NCBI GenBank assembly: GCA_019245995.1
Contig: JAFAQW010000077.1
Location: forward strand, 1-11,358
Direction of reading: 5' to 3'
DNA from: Vulcanimicrobiota bacterium
GTDB taxonomy: Bacteria > Vulcanimicrobiota > Vulcanimicrobiia > Vulcanimicrobiales > Vulcanimicrobiaceae
DNA length: 11,358 nt
The notes below the pieces were generated by a model. It saw nothing but the letters and a program-made list of their open reading frames with translations. It was not told the origin of the DNA and did no database searches. Shown one piece after another: positions 1-7,081 of the stretch (position 1 is its first letter; the number at the start of each line of letters is the position of its first letter). The position numbers were made by a program, and so were the translations under genes.

Positions 1-228
1 CGCGCCGTCAAAGAGAGGCGCACCAAGCGCAAGCCGTGCAATTTCTGCATGGACCGCGCCATCGCCGTGAGTTACCGCGACGTCCCCCGTCTGAAGAAGT
101 ACGTCTCGGAGCGCGGCAAGATCGTCCCCCGCCGAATCTCGGGCAACTGCGCCAAGCATCAACGGATGCTCACGACCGCCGTCAAACGCGCGCGGCTCAT
201 CGCATTCCTGCCCTTCGTGACGGAGTAA
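1..228 (+). CDS. rpsR: 30S ribosomal protein S18 (5'-truncated by window edge)
   Basis: The first 228 bases read in frame 1 as the last 75 residues of small-subunit ribosomal protein S18, ending in TAA; the start lies left of the window. Visible signatures are the CNFC pair near the N-terminus, the block YVSERGKIVPRRISGNCAKHQ, and the C-terminal RARLIAFLPFV, all hallmarks of S18, which binds 16S rRNA next to S6 in the 30S platform. Cys13 and Cys16 of the visible part, with Cys52, suggest a zinc-binding (C+) form of S18; this is inference from spacing. rplI follows after 3 nt, so the two are cotranscribed, and the GGAG at 222-225 inside the end of this gene serves as the rplI ribosome binding site. 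In many bacteria rpsF and ssb lie upstream, outside this window. Confidence 0.96.
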   Translation, partial: RAVKERRTKRKPCNFCMDRAIAVSYRDVPRLKKYVSERGKIVPRRISGNCAKHQRMLTTAVKRARLIAFLPFVTE

Positions 229-231
229 GCC

Positions 232-678
232 GTGCGCTTGGTTCTTCTCGCCGACGTGAAGGCGCTTGGGAAACGAGGCGACGTTGTTGACGTCGCCGAC
301 GGATACGCCCGCAACTACCTGCTGCCGCGCAAGCTGGCGGGCGAGGCCGATAAGGGCGCCATGGCCAAGCTCGATGCGCAAGCGAAGGCCCGCGAGCGGC
401 GCGAAGCGCAGGAGCTGGCAGAAGCGCAAGCCCTGGCGTCGCGGCTGGAGGCGGCGAAGATCTCGGTCAAAGCCAAGGCCGGCGGCAACGGTAAGCTGTT
501 CGGCGCCGTCACGAACGCCGACGTGGCAGCCGCCATCGCGCGTGACCTCTCCGTGGAGATCGACAAGCACAAAATCGAGCTGCCGTCGCAAATCAAGGCG
601 CTCGGATCGTATCCCGTCGAGATCAAGTTGCATCGCCACCTCGTTGCCAAGACGACGGTTCAGGTGCAGTCCTCTTAA
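232..678 (+). CDS. rplI: 50S ribosomal protein L9
   Basis: This encodes a 148-residue protein of normal L9 length. The N-terminal 23S rRNA-binding domain (residues about 1-45) is clear, with VKALGKRGDVVDVADGYARNYLLPRKLA. A long charged Ala/Glu/Lys-rich connecting helix follows (about 45-80), then the C-terminal domain (about 85-148) with GKLFGAVTNADVAAAI. L9 lies on the 50S surface near L1 and influences reading-frame maintenance. The start is GTG at 232, placed 6 nt after GGAG (222-225) and 3 nt after the rpsR stop; no other start keeps the conserved N-terminus. Gene order rpsR-rplI is very widely conserved. Confidence 0.97.
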   Translation: MRLVLLADVKALGKRGDVVDVADGYARNYLLPRKLAGEADKGAMAKLDAQAKARERREAQELAEAQALASRLEAAKISVKAKAGGNGKLFGAVTNADVAAAIARDLSVEIDKHKIELPSQIKALGSYPVEIKLHRHLVAKTTVQVQSS

Positions 679-691
679 GTAGCCGTCAACG

Positions 692-2614
692 ATGCAGCCG
701 GCGTACGCGACCCGATTCCGCCGCAAGTTCGGGGTTGAAGACGAACTGAGCCGCTACGTCAGCGCGCTCTACGAGATGCTGGGCTCGGTGCTCGGGCCGG
801 ATAAATTGGTGCTGCGCGCGGGCAAGGTGAACGCGCTGAAGATGATGCGCTCCCAGAACCTTCCCGATCGGCTATGTGCGTTGCAGCGGCTCGTGCTCGA
901 GGACCCCACCCTCGAGCGCGTGACGACGAGATCGCAGCAGCGCAAGGTGTTAGCGGAAATCGAAGAGACCATGGCCGACGTGGTGGCGCAGCGGAACGCC
1001 CAAGATGCAATCGAGCGGCGGGTCAACGAAAAGATGACGGAGCGCCATCAAGAGTACGTCAAAGACCTCAAACTGGAGGCGCTGCGCGAAACGAGCGGTC
1101 CCGAGACGCCCGCGACGCAGGCCAAGCTCGACGACTTGCAGAGGCTTTCCCAGCGCCATCTGGCCGCGTCCGCCTTGCAACAGCTTCGGCCGCAAACATT
1201 GCGCGACGTGGTCGGTCAAGAGAGCGCCGTGCGCGCGCTGCTGGCCAAGATCAGCTCGCCGTATCCGCAGCATACGATTCTCTACGGTCCGCCGGGGGTG
1301 GGCAAGACGACGGTGGCGCGCCTCGTGCTCGAGGTGGCGAAATCGCGGCCCTATACGCCCTTCGCCAAGGATGCGCCGTTCGTCGAGGCCAGCGGAACGA
1401 CGCTGCGCTGGGATCCGCGCGAGACGATTAATCCGTTACTGGGCAGCGTGCACGATCCGATCTATCAGGGCAGCCGGCGCGAGTTTGCCGAGGCCGGCGT
1501 TCCGGAACCGAAGCTCGGCTTGGTGACGCGCGCGCACGGCGGCGTGTTGTTCATCGACGAGATCGGCGAGATGGAATCGTCGCTCCAGCTGCGACTGCTC
1601 AAGGTGTTGGAAGACAAGCGCGTGACGTTTGAATCGTCGTACTACGACGAAAGCGCGCCCAACGTTCCCGAGTACGTCAAGCGCCTCTTCCGCGAAGGCG
1701 CTCCCGCGGATTTCATCCTGATCGGCGCGACCACGCGGGAGCCCGACGATATCGATCCGGCCATTCGCTCCCGCTGCGCGGAGATTTTCTTCGCGCCGCT
1801 CACGGCCCATCAGATCGTCTCCATCGTAACCGGCGCGACTAAGCGTCTCGGCGCGAAAGCGGCGCGCGGCGTGCCGCAGCTCATCGCGTCGTACACGATC
1901 GAGGGCCGCAAAGCCGTGCAGATTCTCGCGGACGCGTACGGCCAGGCGCTCTACCGGCTCTATCCCGGCCGCCACGCCGAGGCGGTGAAGAACCCCACCA
2001 TCGTCGAGGACGACGTGCACGCTGTGGTGCGCACGAGCCGGCTCGTGCGCCATACGCTGGTCAAGGGCCGCGCGACTCGCGAGATCGGCAAGAGTTTCGG
2101 CCTCGGAGTGTTGCACCACTTGGGTAGCCTCATCGAGATCGAGGCCGTAGCGTTTCCGGCGGCACAGAGCGGCAAGGGAACGATCCGCTTCAACGATACG
2201 GCGGGCTCGATGGCGAAAGACTCGGTCTTCAACGCGACCAGCGTCTTGCGCGCGGTGACCGGCGAAGACGTCGCCGATCTCGATCTGCACATCAACGTCG
2301 TGGGCGGCGGCAACATCGACGGCCCGTCGGCCGGCTTGGCGATTTTTCTCGCGCTGTATTCGGCCGTGACGAAGACGCCGCTGCCGCAAGACCTCGCGGT
2401 GACGGGCGAACTTTCGATTCAAGGAAAGATTCGCGCCGTCGGCGGTGTCGTCGAGAAACTCTATGCCGCGCGTCAAGCCGGCATGCGCCGCGTCCTGCTG
2501 CCCAAGGAAAACTTTCGAGAAGTGGACGCGCTGCTCGCCGGCCTGGAAGTCGTTCCGGTCGCAAGCGTCGATCACGTTTTGCGAAGCCTGCCGAACAAGC
2601 GCCGGCGCCGGTAA
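692..2614 (+). CDS. lonC: ATP-dependent Lon-family protease, LonC type
   Basis: A 640-residue fusion of an AAA+ ATPase and a Lon-type serine protease. Residues 1-165 form an N-terminal region with GPDKLVLRAGKVNALK and a charged, probably coiled-coil stretch (about 85-160). The AAA+ module carries Walker A GPPGVGKT (199-206), Walker B LFIDE (286-290) and a likely arginine finger in IRSRC (358-362). The C-terminal protease domain has the catalytic Ser in DGPSAG (Ser546) and the catalytic Lys in GGVVEKL (Lys589), giving an intact Ser-Lys dyad. It lacks the large LonA N-terminal domain. The closest match I recognise is the LonC subfamily (TIGR02903, spore_lon_C), described mainly from spore-forming Firmicutes, where it often lies between rplI and dnaB as here. 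It starts 13 nt after rplI with no strong Shine-Dalgarno; an in-frame TAG at 680-682 limits extension. LonB is the main alternative subfamily. ATPase residues look functional, unlike the ATPase-dead LonC of Thermus-type bacteria. Confidence 0.9.
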   Translation: MQPAYATRFRRKFGVEDELSRYVSALYEMLGSVLGPDKLVLRAGKVNALKMMRSQNLPDRLCALQRLVLEDPTLERVTTRSQQRKVLAEIEETMADVVAQRNAQDAIERRVNEKMTERHQEYVKDLKLEALRETSGPETPATQAKLDDLQRLSQRHLAASALQQLRPQTLRDVVGQESAVRALLAKISSPYPQHTILYGPPGVGKTTVARLVLEVAKSRPYTPFAKDAPFVEASGTTLRWDPRETINPLLGSVHDPIYQGSRREFAEAGVPEPKLGLVTRAHGGVLFIDEIGEMESSLQLRLLKVLEDKRVTFESSYYDESAPNVPEYVKRLFREGAPADFILIGATTREPDDIDPAIRSRCAEIFFAPLTAHQIVSIVTGATKRLGAKAARGVPQLIASYTIEGRKAVQILADAYGQALYRLYPGRHAEAVKNPTIVEDDVHAVVRTSRLVRHTLVKGRATREIGKSFGLGVLHHLGSLIEIEAVAFPAAQSGKGTIRFNDTAGSMAKDSVFNATSVLRAVTGEDVADLDLHINVVGGGNIDGPSAGLAIFLALYSAVTKTPLPQDLAVTGELSIQGKIRAVGGVVEKLYAARQAGMRRVLLPKENFREVDALLAGLEVVPVASVDHVLRSLPNKRRRR

Positions 2615-2627
2615 CGCGACGTCGAGA

Positions 2628-2646
2628 GTGCCACCACGTGTGGCAC
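2628..2646 (+). promoter_or_regulatory. Hairpin in the lonC-dnaB gap
   Basis: A perfect 7-bp inverted repeat, GTGCCAC (2628-2634) and GTGGCAC (2640-2646), surrounds a 5-nt loop. It lies 14 bp after the lonC stop and about 80 bp before dnaB. There is no U-tract behind it, so it is not a classical intrinsic terminator. It may be an operator, an attenuating or RNA-processing hairpin, or chance. Confidence 0.3.
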
Positions 2647-2656
2647 ACTATCCCCG

Positions 2657-2662
2657 TAAAAT
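2657..2662 (+). promoter_or_regulatory. Possible -10 element ahead of dnaB
   Basis: TAAAAT matches the sigma-A -10 consensus at 5 of 6 positions in otherwise GC-rich sequence and would start transcription about 55-60 nt upstream of dnaB. No convincing -35 lies 16-18 bp upstream; that position falls on the arm of the 2628-2646 hairpin. dnaB may therefore have its own promoter or be read through from lonC. Confidence 0.25.
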
Positions 2663-2725
2663 CGTAACTATGCACAGCGGGCTCACAAGGCGTTCACCGC
2701 GCGCGCGCCGCAAGGCTGCACGCGC

Positions 2726-4093
2726 ATGAGCGCCCAACCTCTGCCGGCGACAATCGATCGCATCCCGCCCAACAACCTCGAGGCGGAGATGGCGGTGATC
2801 GGCTCGATCCTCGTCGATCGGGAGATGTTGGCCGCGGTGGGCGAGATCCTTCGCCCCGGCGACTTCTACGCGCACGTCCACGAGACGATTTACTCGGTGC
2901 TGTTGGAGCTCTACGAGCGCGGCGAGCCGCTCGATAAGATCACCGTCGCGGAAGAGTTACGGCGGCGCAACGTGCTCGAGCGGGTCGGCGGGCTCTCGTA
3001 CATCAGCGCGCTGATGGATACGGTTCAAACGGCGGCATCGGCGCGCTACTACGCGACGATCGTGCGCGAGAAGTCCGTGCTGAGGTCGCTCATCCATGCC
3101 GGCACGGAGGTGTCGAGGCTCGGCTACGAGGGCGAAGAAGACGTCGCTGCATCGCTGGACCGAGCGGAGCAACTGATCTATACGATCGGCGAGCGCCGCG
3201 GCGTCACGGAGTTCATGCCCGTCAGCCGATTGATGAAAGACGCGTTCGATCACATCGACCGCCTCTTTCACATGCGCGGCGATCGCACGGGCCTGACCTC
3301 AGGCTTCCACGACATCGATGCGATGACGACTGGATTCCAACCCGGAAACTTCGTCATCATCGCGGCCCGGCCGGGTATGGGCAAGAGCTCCTTCGCGCTC
3401 AACATGGCCGTCGCCGCGGCTCGCGTCGAGTCGGAGCCCATTGCGTTCTTTTCACTCGAGATGTCGAACAACGAGTTGATTCAGCGCCTGATCTGCGCCG
3501 AGGCGCACATCTCGATGAACGACATGCGGCGCGGCAACATCAAACAGCATCAATGGGAAGAGATCTCGCGCGCCATGGGCCTGCTCAACGAGCTGCCCTT
3601 GTATCTCGACGACCTGGGCGCACTCACCGTCAGCGACGTGCGCAGTCGTTGCCGTCGCCTGAAATCGACGGCCGGCCTCGGCGCCATCTTTATCGACTAC
3701 TTGCAGCTCGTTCGTCCGGGCGTGCTGGTGCGCAACAGCAATCGCAACGAGGAGCTGTCCGAGATCTGTCGCTCCTTGAAGATCACGGCCAAAGACCTCA
3801 ACGTGCCGATCGTCGCGCTGGCCCAGCTCAATCGCGGCGTGGAAATCCGCAGCGAGAAACGCCCCATGCTGGCAGACCTTCGCGACTCCGGCTCCTTGGA
3901 GCAAGAAGCCGACGTCGTGGCGTTTCTTTATCGCGATGGGTACTATAACGCCGAGACGCCCGAGCCTGACCTCACGGAGTTCATCATCGCCAAGCATCGG
4001 AACGGACCGACCGGCACGGTTCGGCTGCGTTTCCAACGCGAGTACACGCTCTTCTTGCCGTACGGAGACGACTCGCACTTCCCCACCCCATAG
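2726..4093 (+). CDS. dnaB: Replicative DNA helicase DnaB
   Basis: A full-length 455-residue DnaB, the hexameric 5'-3' helicase of the replication fork. The N-terminal domain (about 10-115) begins with the typical RIPPNNLEAEMAVIGSIL block. A linker leads to the RecA-like ATPase domain (about 185-450) with Walker A ARPGMGKSS (214-222), Walker B IFIDYLQLV (321-329), the DNA-binding/sensor stretch ALAQLNRGVE (364-373), LRDSGSLEQEAD (385-396) and the arginine-finger region KHRNGPTG (423-430, Arg425). There is no intein insertion, although dnaB genes often carry one. The ATG at 2726 gives the normal N-terminus; only a weak AAGG lies upstream (about 11 nt). It lies downstream of rpsR-rplI-lonC on the same strand, a conserved arrangement. 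Confidence 0.97.
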   Translation: MSAQPLPATIDRIPPNNLEAEMAVIGSILVDREMLAAVGEILRPGDFYAHVHETIYSVLLELYERGEPLDKITVAEELRRRNVLERVGGLSYISALMDTVQTAASARYYATIVREKSVLRSLIHAGTEVSRLGYEGEEDVAASLDRAEQLIYTIGERRGVTEFMPVSRLMKDAFDHIDRLFHMRGDRTGLTSGFHDIDAMTTGFQPGNFVIIAARPGMGKSSFALNMAVAAARVESEPIAFFSLEMSNNELIQRLICAEAHISMNDMRRGNIKQHQWEEISRAMGLLNELPLYLDDLGALTVSDVRSRCRRLKSTAGLGAIFIDYLQLVRPGVLVRNSNRNEELSEICRSLKITAKDLNVPIVALAQLNRGVEIRSEKRPMLADLRDSGSLEQEADVVAFLYRDGYYNAETPEPDLTEFIIAKHRNGPTGTVRLRFQREYTLFLPYGDDSHFPTP

Positions 4094-4133
4094 AACGGAC
4101 GCTTTACGAGCACAAGGGCTAATCGCGCGGCCG

Positions 4134-4165
4134 GTTAACCATGGTTGACGTTAACCATGGGTAAC
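4134..4165 (+). promoter_or_regulatory. Tandem near-palindromic operator at the mntR start (predicted MntR box pair)
   Basis: Two 16-bp near-palindromes stand head to tail with no gap: GTTAACCATGGTTGAC (4134-4149) and GTTAACCATGGGTAAC (4150-4165). In each, the left half matches the reverse complement of the right half at 7 of 8 positions, and the first 11 bp (GTTAACCATGG) are identical in both. The second copy contains the mntR start codon at 4157-4159. DtxR/MntR-family dimers bind short AT-centred dyads, often in pairs, so this fits an autoregulatory site that would shut off mntR-mntH when Mn(II) is high. The exact motif is not one I recognise from a characterised regulator; binding is inferred. 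Confidence 0.6.
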
Positions 4166-4852
4166 GAACAGCAGCGCGGGCTACTCGCCGTCGGAGTGGA
4201 TCGCTCGCCCGTCCGAGCGCGCGAGGATTACGTGAAGGCGATCTACCAGTTGGGCGGCGGCGGTCCCGTGCGCGCCGCACAGTTGGCGCGCTATCTCAAC
4301 GTCAGCCGGGCCTCCGTGAGCAAAGCAAAGCGGCTGTTGGAGTCGGAAGGACTCGTGGAGGTACAACGCTTGACGTCCGCGCCGATGCGGCTGACGTTGC
4401 GCGGGCGTAAACTCGCCGTTGCGATGGTGCGGCGCCATCGCATTCTGGAAACGTTTTTGCATCGGTCCCTGTGCGTGCCGCTCGAACGAATTCACGCTGA
4501 GGCGGAGCGCATCGAGCACGTGATCTCCGATAACATCGCGCTTCGTATCGCGGCGATGCTGGGACATCCTCAACGCGACCCTCACGGTCACGAGATTCCC
4601 TACGGCGATGGGGTCTCGGCCGTCGCGCCGTTGCCGTCGCTGGCGAAGGTGGCGGCGGGCACGCGCGCCCGGGTGATCAGCCTCGACGATCGCGACGAGC
4701 GCGCCGTCGCATCCCTCGCCGGCGACGGGATCCTTCCCGGGAGCAGCGTGCGCGTCGAGCAGAACGATGTCGCCGGCGTGCGGGTGCGCGTCGGAAAGCG
4801 TGTCTTGACGCTTCGTCCGAAACACGCGGAGCTGGTACGGATTGAGCGATAG
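4157..4852 (+). CDS. mntR: DtxR/MntR-family metal-dependent repressor (manganese type)
   Basis: A 231-residue metalloregulator. Residues about 20-82 form the winged helix-turn-helix with EDYVKAIYQL and VSRASVSKAKRLLESEGLV. Residues about 85-148 form the dimerisation and metal-binding domain, ending in DPHGHEIP. The C-terminal part (about 160-231) is the SH3-like/FeoA domain found in DtxR and IdeR but absent from short Bacillus MntR. By alignment to MntR the metal ligands are Asp24 (MntR Asp8), His94 (His77), Glu117 (Glu99), Glu120 (Glu102) and His121 (His103). MntR Glu11 is Lys27 here. Having Asp rather than Met at the Asp8/Met10 position and Glu rather than Cys at the Glu99/Cys102 position is the Mn-type rather than Fe-type signature. 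I chose ATG 4157; TTG 4145 would add four residues. No Shine-Dalgarno is visible at either, so translation may be leaderless. It overlaps mntH by 11 nt. Confidence 0.88.
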   Translation: MGNEQQRGLLAVGVDRSPVRAREDYVKAIYQLGGGGPVRAAQLARYLNVSRASVSKAKRLLESEGLVEVQRLTSAPMRLTLRGRKLAVAMVRRHRILETFLHRSLCVPLERIHAEAERIEHVISDNIALRIAAMLGHPQRDPHGHEIPYGDGVSAVAPLPSLAKVAAGTRARVISLDDRDERAVASLAGDGILPGSSVRVEQNDVAGVRVRVGKRVLTLRPKHAELVRIER

Positions 4853-6134
4853 TTACGGGGTCGGCGCGACCAGCCCGCGCGTCGTTGCGGCGGCCCGGGA
4901 TGCCCTGGCCGGGAGGCGCCGAGGGTGGCGCGCGCTCTTGCCGTTTACCGGCCCGGCCTTCGTCGCGTCGGTGGCGTACATGGACCCGGGCAACTTCGCC
5001 ACGAACATACAGGGAGGCGCATCGTACGGCTACCGGCTGCTATGGGTGGTCGTCCTCGCAAATCTCACGGCGATGCTCTTCCAGAGCCTGTCGGCGAAGC
5101 TCGGCATCGCAACGGGAAGGAACCTCGCCGAGCTTGCGCGCGACAACGCGCCGCGAGCCGTGACGCTGGGGATGTGGATCGTCAGCGAGTTCGGCGCGAT
5201 GGCGACCGATCTCGCGGAGTTTCTCGGCGCCATCATCGCGCTCTTTCTGCTCTTTCACATTCCCATGCTCGCGGGCGCGCTGATCACCGGCATCCTCACC
5301 TACGCCATCCTGGCGCTGCACCGGTTCGGATTCCGGACGATGGAAAGCGTGATCGGCTCCCTCGTCGGAGTCATCGCGGTTTGCTACCTCGTCGAAGCGA
5401 TCGTAGCGCGGCCGAACTGGGGCCAAGTGCTCTATCATTCCGTGGTGCCGTGGCTCGGCGGGTCGTCGAGCGTGCTGCTGGCGGTCGGCATCGTTGGTGC
5501 CACGGTCATGCCCCACGCGATCTACCTTCACTCCGCGCTGACGCAAGACCGCATCGTCGGCGAATCGCGCGCAGAGCTCGCGCGCATCGTGCGTTTTTCG
5601 TACGTTGACGTCATCATCGCGCTCAGCATCGCCGGCTTGGTGAATCTCGCGATGATGTTTATGTCGGCAGCGGTATTCCACGCGGCCGGCCATTCGCGAG
5701 TCGCCGACATCACCACGGCGTACCGGACGCTGGAGCCGTTGCTCGGCAACCTGGCGGCATTCGTCTTTCTCGCTTCCTTGATGGCCTCGGGAATTTCGAG
5801 CTCGGTCGTGGGCACCATGGCGGGGCAGGTGATCATGCAGAGCTTCGTCGGATTCACCGTGCCGATTTGGGTGCGACGGCTCGTGACGATGCTCCCTGCG
5901 CTAATCGTCGTGGCGGTCGGCCTCAACGTGACGCAGACGCTGATCGTCAGTCAAGTGATCTTGAGCTTCGTCTTGCCCGTGCCGGTCGTCGCGTTGGTTT
6001 GGCTCACCGCGCGCCGCGACACCATGGGTGCCCTCGTCAACGGGCCGGCCGTGACGCTGCTCGCGGTCGTGGCCGCGGGCGCCATACTCACGTTGAACGG
6101 GATTCTGATTTGGACGTCGCTCCATCCGCGTTGA
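4842..6134 (+). CDS. mntH: NRAMP-family Mn(II)/H+ symporter
   Basis: A 430-residue inner-membrane divalent-metal importer with about 11 hydrophobic segments. The TM1 metal motif is MDPGN (Asp48, Asn51). TM3 has TDLAEF (Asp123, Glu126), matching the acidic proton-path residues. The TM6 motif is MPHAIYLH (Met223, His225, His230); Met223 matches the metal-binding Met230 of the Deinococcus NRAMP. All key residues are present, so it should transport Mn(II), and Fe(II) less readily. It starts at TTG 4842 inside the last codons of mntR, with GGAG (4828-4831) upstream; the overlap implies translational coupling and shared control by the repressor. Its 3' end overlaps the convergent gene at 6088-6651 by 47 bp. 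Confidence 0.93.
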   Translation: MSDSYGVGATSPRVVAAARDALAGRRRGWRALLPFTGPAFVASVAYMDPGNFATNIQGGASYGYRLLWVVVLANLTAMLFQSLSAKLGIATGRNLAELARDNAPRAVTLGMWIVSEFGAMATDLAEFLGAIIALFLLFHIPMLAGALITGILTYAILALHRFGFRTMESVIGSLVGVIAVCYLVEAIVARPNWGQVLYHSVVPWLGGSSSVLLAVGIVGATVMPHAIYLHSALTQDRIVGESRAELARIVRFSYVDVIIALSIAGLVNLAMMFMSAAVFHAAGHSRVADITTAYRTLEPLLGNLAAFVFLASLMASGISSSVVGTMAGQVIMQSFVGFTVPIWVRRLVTMLPALIVVAVGLNVTQTLIVSQVILSFVLPVPVVALVWLTARRDTMGALVNGPAVTLLAVVAAGAILTLNGILIWTSLHPR

Positions 6135-6651
6135 GCGCGCCGATGTCTTGCTCGAGATAGGACCGGGAGAGCGCGACGTAGACGCCCGCCGATACGTCGA
6201 TCCACTCTGCGGCCTCGCCTTCGAGCGCCTTCTTCACCTTCGCGGGCGCTCCGGCCGCTACGACGCGTGCGGGTATCGCGCTCCGTTCGCCCACCACGCT
6301 GCCGGCCGCAATGAGAGCGCCTTCGCCGACCGTGCAGCCGTTGAGGAGCGTCGCGTTGCTTCCGATCAAGGCCTTTTCCGCGATGCTGCAATCCTCCATC
6401 ACGGCGCAGTGTCCGATCGTCACGTCGTCGCCCACGATCGTCGCGCCGCGCTCGCTGACGTGGACGACCGCGTTGTCTTGAACCGACGTGCGCGCGCCGA
6501 TGCGGATCGGGCCGTTGTCGCCGCGCAAGACCGCTCCGAACCAAATGCTGGATTGGTCGCCGATCTCGACGTCGCCGATCAGAACGGCCGTGGGAGCGAT
6601 GAATGCCGACGGCGCGATTCGCGGCCGTTTTCCCCGATATTCGATGATCAT
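6088..6651 (-). CDS. Gamma-carbonic-anhydrase-like left-handed beta-helix protein
   Basis: A 187-residue hexapeptide-repeat protein of the gamma-CA/YrdA/PaaY group, which form trimers with a metal site between subunits. Visible are RGDN (43-46, the conserved Arg-Asp pair), SVQDN (56-60, Gln58/Asp59), VVHV with His64, and TIGH with His81, then repeats to about residue 137 and the closing APAKVKKAL, followed by a C-terminal helix. The expected third metal ligand, His five residues after His81 (HGC context in the family), is Glu86 (MEDC), so hydration of CO2 cannot be assumed. The start is ATG at 6651-6649; the open frame extends upstream but loses family similarity. No clear Shine-Dalgarno is visible. 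The C-terminal tail is encoded opposite the last 47 bp of mntH. It could be an acyl- or metal-binding homologue rather than an anhydrase. Confidence 0.85.
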   Translation of the reverse strand: MIIEYRGKRPRIAPSAFIAPTAVLIGDVEIGDQSSIWFGAVLRGDNGPIRIGARTSVQDNAVVHVSERGATIVGDDVTIGHCAVMEDCSIAEKALIGSNATLLNGCTVGEGALIAAGSVVGERSAIPARVVAAGAPAKVKKALEGEAAEWIDVSAGVYVALSRSYLEQDIGALNADGATSKSESRST

Positions 6652-6693
6652 GCGCGATGCTTCGGAGCGAGCGGCATCGAACCTGGGGCGGTG

Positions 6694-6948
6694 ATGCACC
6701 GCCACCGAACGCCGCTTCGCGGCATCAAAGCGACGCCGCGGCCCAAGCCGAACGATCCGAACTACACCGACGTCAACTACGCGTACGCCGGCCGGCCGGG
6801 GCGCATCCACGAGGTTGTGGAAATCGGCGGGCGGCAACTCGCCAAGGTGGGCTTCGATGACCGAAAAATCGTGTATTATCTGCTCGAGGACGTCGAGCTC
6901 GATGACCGTGGCGACCGTCGAACTTTCCACGACGCGGCCGATGCGTAA
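6694..6948 (+). CDS. Uncharacterised 84-residue protein
   Basis: I do not recognise a family. Residues 1-32 are basic and Pro-rich. Residues 33-70 read like a small beta-barrel (SH3/KOW-like) fold, with RPGRIHEVVEIGGR followed by LAKVGFDDRKIVYYLLEDVEL, and the end is charged. This middle part has the composition of a real protein, while the opposite-strand frame is Arg-rich and has no recognisable motif. The start is ATG 6694, immediately after an in-frame GTG; no convincing Shine-Dalgarno is seen. It is divergent from the gamma-CA-like gene with only 42 bp between them, so their promoters must overlap, and it ends 51 bp before a tRNA gene. The function is unknown. Confidence 0.6.
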   Translation: MHRHRTPLRGIKATPRPKPNDPNYTDVNYAYAGRPGRIHEVVEIGGRQLAKVGFDDRKIVYYLLEDVELDDRGDRRTFHDAADA

Positions 6949-6999
6949 ATGGCAGAGCTTGGAGGGCCGGCGGAGAGATCGTGGAAGCGGAGGGCCCGT

Positions 7000-7071
7000 G
7001 CCGACGTAGCTCAACGGTAGAGCAATCGCTTCGTAAGCGATAGGTTATCGGTTCAAATCCGATCGTCGGCT
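7000..7071 (+). tRNA. tRNA-Thr (anticodon CGT)
   Basis: A complete cloverleaf of 72 nt can be folded. The acceptor stem is GCCGACG (7000-7006) with CGTCGGC (7064-7070). The D-stem is GCTC/GAGC. The anticodon stem is ATCGC/GCGAT around loop TTCGTAA with anticodon CGT (7032-7034). The variable loop is AGGTT, and the T-stem ATCGG/CCGAT surrounds TTCAAAT. All stems pair perfectly. CGT reads ACG (Thr), and the G1-C72 and C2-G71 pairs agree with threonine identity. The discriminator is T7071. The 3' CCA is not encoded, so it must be added after transcription. Confidence 0.97.
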
Positions 7072-7081
7072 TTGAGAAATA

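Noticed and set aside
1436..2575. A 379-codon open frame on the minus strand across lonC.
   Set aside because: It is a shadow frame caused by high GC third positions; its translation shows no recognisable domain, while the plus strand encodes a complete Lon protease.
2670..2729. A 19-codon upstream ORF (MHSGLTRR...) whose TGA overlaps the dnaB ATG as ATGA.
   Set aside because: It has no ribosome binding site and an Arg/Ala-rich composition typical of random frames in GC-rich DNA, so a leader peptide is not supported.
6652..7014. The 121-codon N-terminal extension of the gamma-CA-like frame.
   Set aside because: It has no family similarity, runs antisense to the 84-residue gene and into the tRNA; the family N-terminus begins at MIIEYRG.
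7000..7071. tRNA-Thr with T discriminator and no encoded CCA.
   Set aside because: All stems are perfect, and many bacteria add CCA after transcription and use other discriminators for Thr; this is not evidence of a degenerate tRNA.
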